Positions 8,481 to 8,611 of a DNA stretch of 8,611 nucleotides are shown here, one piece after another. Every line of letters begins with the position of its first letter. Position 1 is the stretch's first letter. Below the pieces are notes generated by a model. The model saw only the letters and a program-made list of their open reading frames with translations, was not told where the DNA came from and did no database searches. Source of the DNA: Clostridia bacterium (GTDB lineage Bacteria; Bacillota_A; Clostridia; Oscillospirales; CAG-382); NCBI GenBank assembly GCA_017517985.1, contig JAFWWX010000006.1, positions 1 through 8,611 on the forward strand, given 5' to 3'. Both the position numbers and the translations under genes were made by a program.

Positions 8481-8520
8481 ATTTATTCGTTTTATTATTT
8501 GCATGAAAGGACGTGGACCT

Positions 8521-8611
8521 ATGAACACAGAAGGTCAGGTACGAATCCCTTCCGGATGTGCAATTGCTGCAGTTATATCTAAAGAAGGAAATCGCATGAC
8601 GGGTGAAAAAA
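8521..8611 (+). CDS. Class II glutamine amidotransferase-like protein (glutamate synthase domain 1 type), N-terminal part
   Basis: Only 30 codons are present before the right edge: MNTEGQVRIPSGCAIAAVIS, then KEGNRMTGEK. The RIPSGCAI segment followed by a short hydrophobic strand and RM-x-GE resembles the amino end of the stand-alone amidotransferase domain of archaeal/clostridial-type glutamate synthase. There, a Cys exposed by removal of a short leader is the glutaminase nucleophile (here Cys13, by inference). AAAGGA lies 9 bases before the ATG at 8521. An in-frame ATG at 8503 is possible but overlaps that ribosome binding site. Divergence from gdhA and the shared attenuator type support a role in nitrogen assimilation. 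Identity rests on 30 residues and is tentative. Confidence 0.65.
   Translation, partial: MNTEGQVRIPSGCAIAAVISKEGNRMTGEK

Overview
The window looks like a chromosomal segment from a low-to-moderate GC Firmicute of the class Clostridia, most likely the Ruminococcaceae/Oscillospiraceae. This is inferred from a type III glutamine synthetase beside an NADP-type glutamate dehydrogenase, a T-box leader, strong AGGAGG ribosome binding sites, and GatCAB-type amide aminoacyl-tRNA synthesis. No mobile elements, CRISPR arrays, tRNA or rRNA genes were seen. Gene order and composition look like ordinary core chromosome, with some unusual architecture.

Right half, nitrogen assimilation (about 4015 to 8611). 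A 400-base divergent intergenic region carries two back-to-back promoters, each with TTGACA, a 17-base spacer and TATAAT. The minus-strand promoter drives gdhA (glutamate dehydrogenase), then glnN (type III glutamine synthetase), then a short amt-like gene. The amt-like gene keeps only the first three membrane segments of an ammonium transporter and ends in an unrelated hydrophilic tail. The plus-strand promoter drives a gene cut by the window edge, whose first 30 residues resemble the glutamine-amidotransferase domain 1 of archaeal/clostridial-type glutamate synthase. Four leader elements (two before gdhA, one before glnN, one before the plus-strand gene) share the same plan. A small hairpin with a six-base loop of form A-N-N-G-N-N shares its 3' arm with the 5' arm of an intrinsic terminator. 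This is the hallmark of ANTAR-protein antitermination, although the usual second hexaloop hairpin was not found. No ANTAR protein is encoded in the window.

Left half, Asn-tRNA (and possibly Gln-tRNA) synthesis (1 to 3986). A T-box riboswitch precedes a 697-residue fusion of aspartyl-tRNA synthetase with GatC, followed by gatA and the start of gatB. The specifier loop of the T-box folds cleanly and offers AAC (Asn). No Asp codon is available in the loop. The T-box bulge UGGCACC suits a tRNA with discriminator base G. Together these suggest that the operon senses uncharged tRNA-Asn, and that the synthetase is non-discriminating: it would make Asp-tRNA-Asn and hand it to the amidotransferase that is partly fused to it.

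The two halves are linked by nitrogen logic. The right half makes Glu and Gln, and Gln is the amide donor for GatCAB in the left half. The strongest points for a second look are the AspRS-GatC fusion with its Asn-specific T-box, the four single-hexaloop attenuators, and the truncated Amt with a foreign tail.
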